From positions 1-64,000 of the forward strand of contig NZ_JACONW010000007.1 of the NCBI RefSeq assembly GCF_014357575.1: a DNA stretch of 64,000 bases. Direction: 5' to 3'. The translations under genes were made by a program, and so were the position numbers. This document shows, in pieces, positions 63,963 to 64,000 of this stretch. Source of the DNA: Pseudomonas folii. Lineage in GTDB: Bacteria > Pseudomonadota > Gammaproteobacteria > Pseudomonadales > Pseudomonadaceae. Each line of letters starts with the position of its first letter. The first letter of the stretch is position 1. The notes below the pieces were generated by a model. It made no database searches. It worked only from the letters and a program-made list of their open reading frames with translations, and was not told the DNA's origin.

Positions 63963-64000
63963 GGCGGCTCCTTATCGTTGAGCGACCCTGAGCAATAACC

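Overview
This window is chromosomal DNA of a Pseudomonas, most like the fluorescens/syringae/putida lineages. The evidence is the gene order: rlmM and acnA, tandem ccoNOQP operons followed by ccoGHIS, hemN, anr and apt, and dnaX-ybaB near recR. High GC codon use and many short intergenic palindromes of the Pseudomonas REP type agree with this. No tRNA, rRNA, CRISPR array, insertion sequence or prophage gene was seen. Functions are read from sequence motifs and gene context; no database search was possible.

Layout. (1) 1-4.1 kb: rlmM (-) and acnA (+), housekeeping. (2) 4.4-10.1 kb: a quinate/shikimate catabolic locus with a catabolic-type shikimate dehydrogenase, a TetR regulator, the fused 3-dehydroshikimate dehydratase quiC and an MFS transporter. 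An imperfect palindrome shared by the dehydrogenase and quiC upstream regions is a candidate TetR operator. (3) 10.3-12.8 kb: a CPBP membrane protease and the aerotaxis receptor aer. (4) 12.8-21.8 kb: an accessory island, partly AT-rich, with four proteins built from related beta-rich (Ig-like) modules and no visible signal peptide, a divergent autotransporter and a small unknown protein. Two upstream regions here share a TGTAGG-AACTTCTGAAA element, and one also holds TTTCCTA-type inverted repeats. This is the least explained part of the window.

(5) 21.8-38.9 kb: a hydrolase, then the microaerobic respiration block: two complete cbb3 oxidase operons, the ccoGHIS assembly genes, a TauE/SafE-like membrane protein, hemN, an unknown gene, anr and apt. 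Good Anr/FNR boxes precede ccoG and hemN, and a degenerate one precedes ccoN2. None was seen before ccoN1, which fits the idea that one oxidase is housekeeping and the other is induced at low oxygen. (6) 39.2-44 kb: recR, an MDR-type oxidoreductase, a 146-bp tandem duplication of REP DNA, ybaB and dnaX.

(7) 44.2-54.2 kb: assorted single genes. They encode a periplasmic solute-binding-like protein, a Tat-exported AcpA-type phosphatase, two GGDEF proteins (one with and one without an I-site), a periplasmic hypothetical, DinB-like and EthD-like proteins, an MFS exporter, a DUF2945-like protein and a lipoprotein. (8) 54.5-57.5 kb: a hybrid multi-PAS histidine kinase whose start appears coupled to a 7-codon leader ORF. 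(9) 57.7-62.1 kb: an iron-responsive cell-surface signalling unit (ECF sigma factor, FecR-like anti-sigma, TonB receptor with signalling domain) behind a Fur-like box. (10) 62.2-64 kb: a sorbosone/PQQ-type dehydrogenase lipoprotein and an overlapping small membrane protein.
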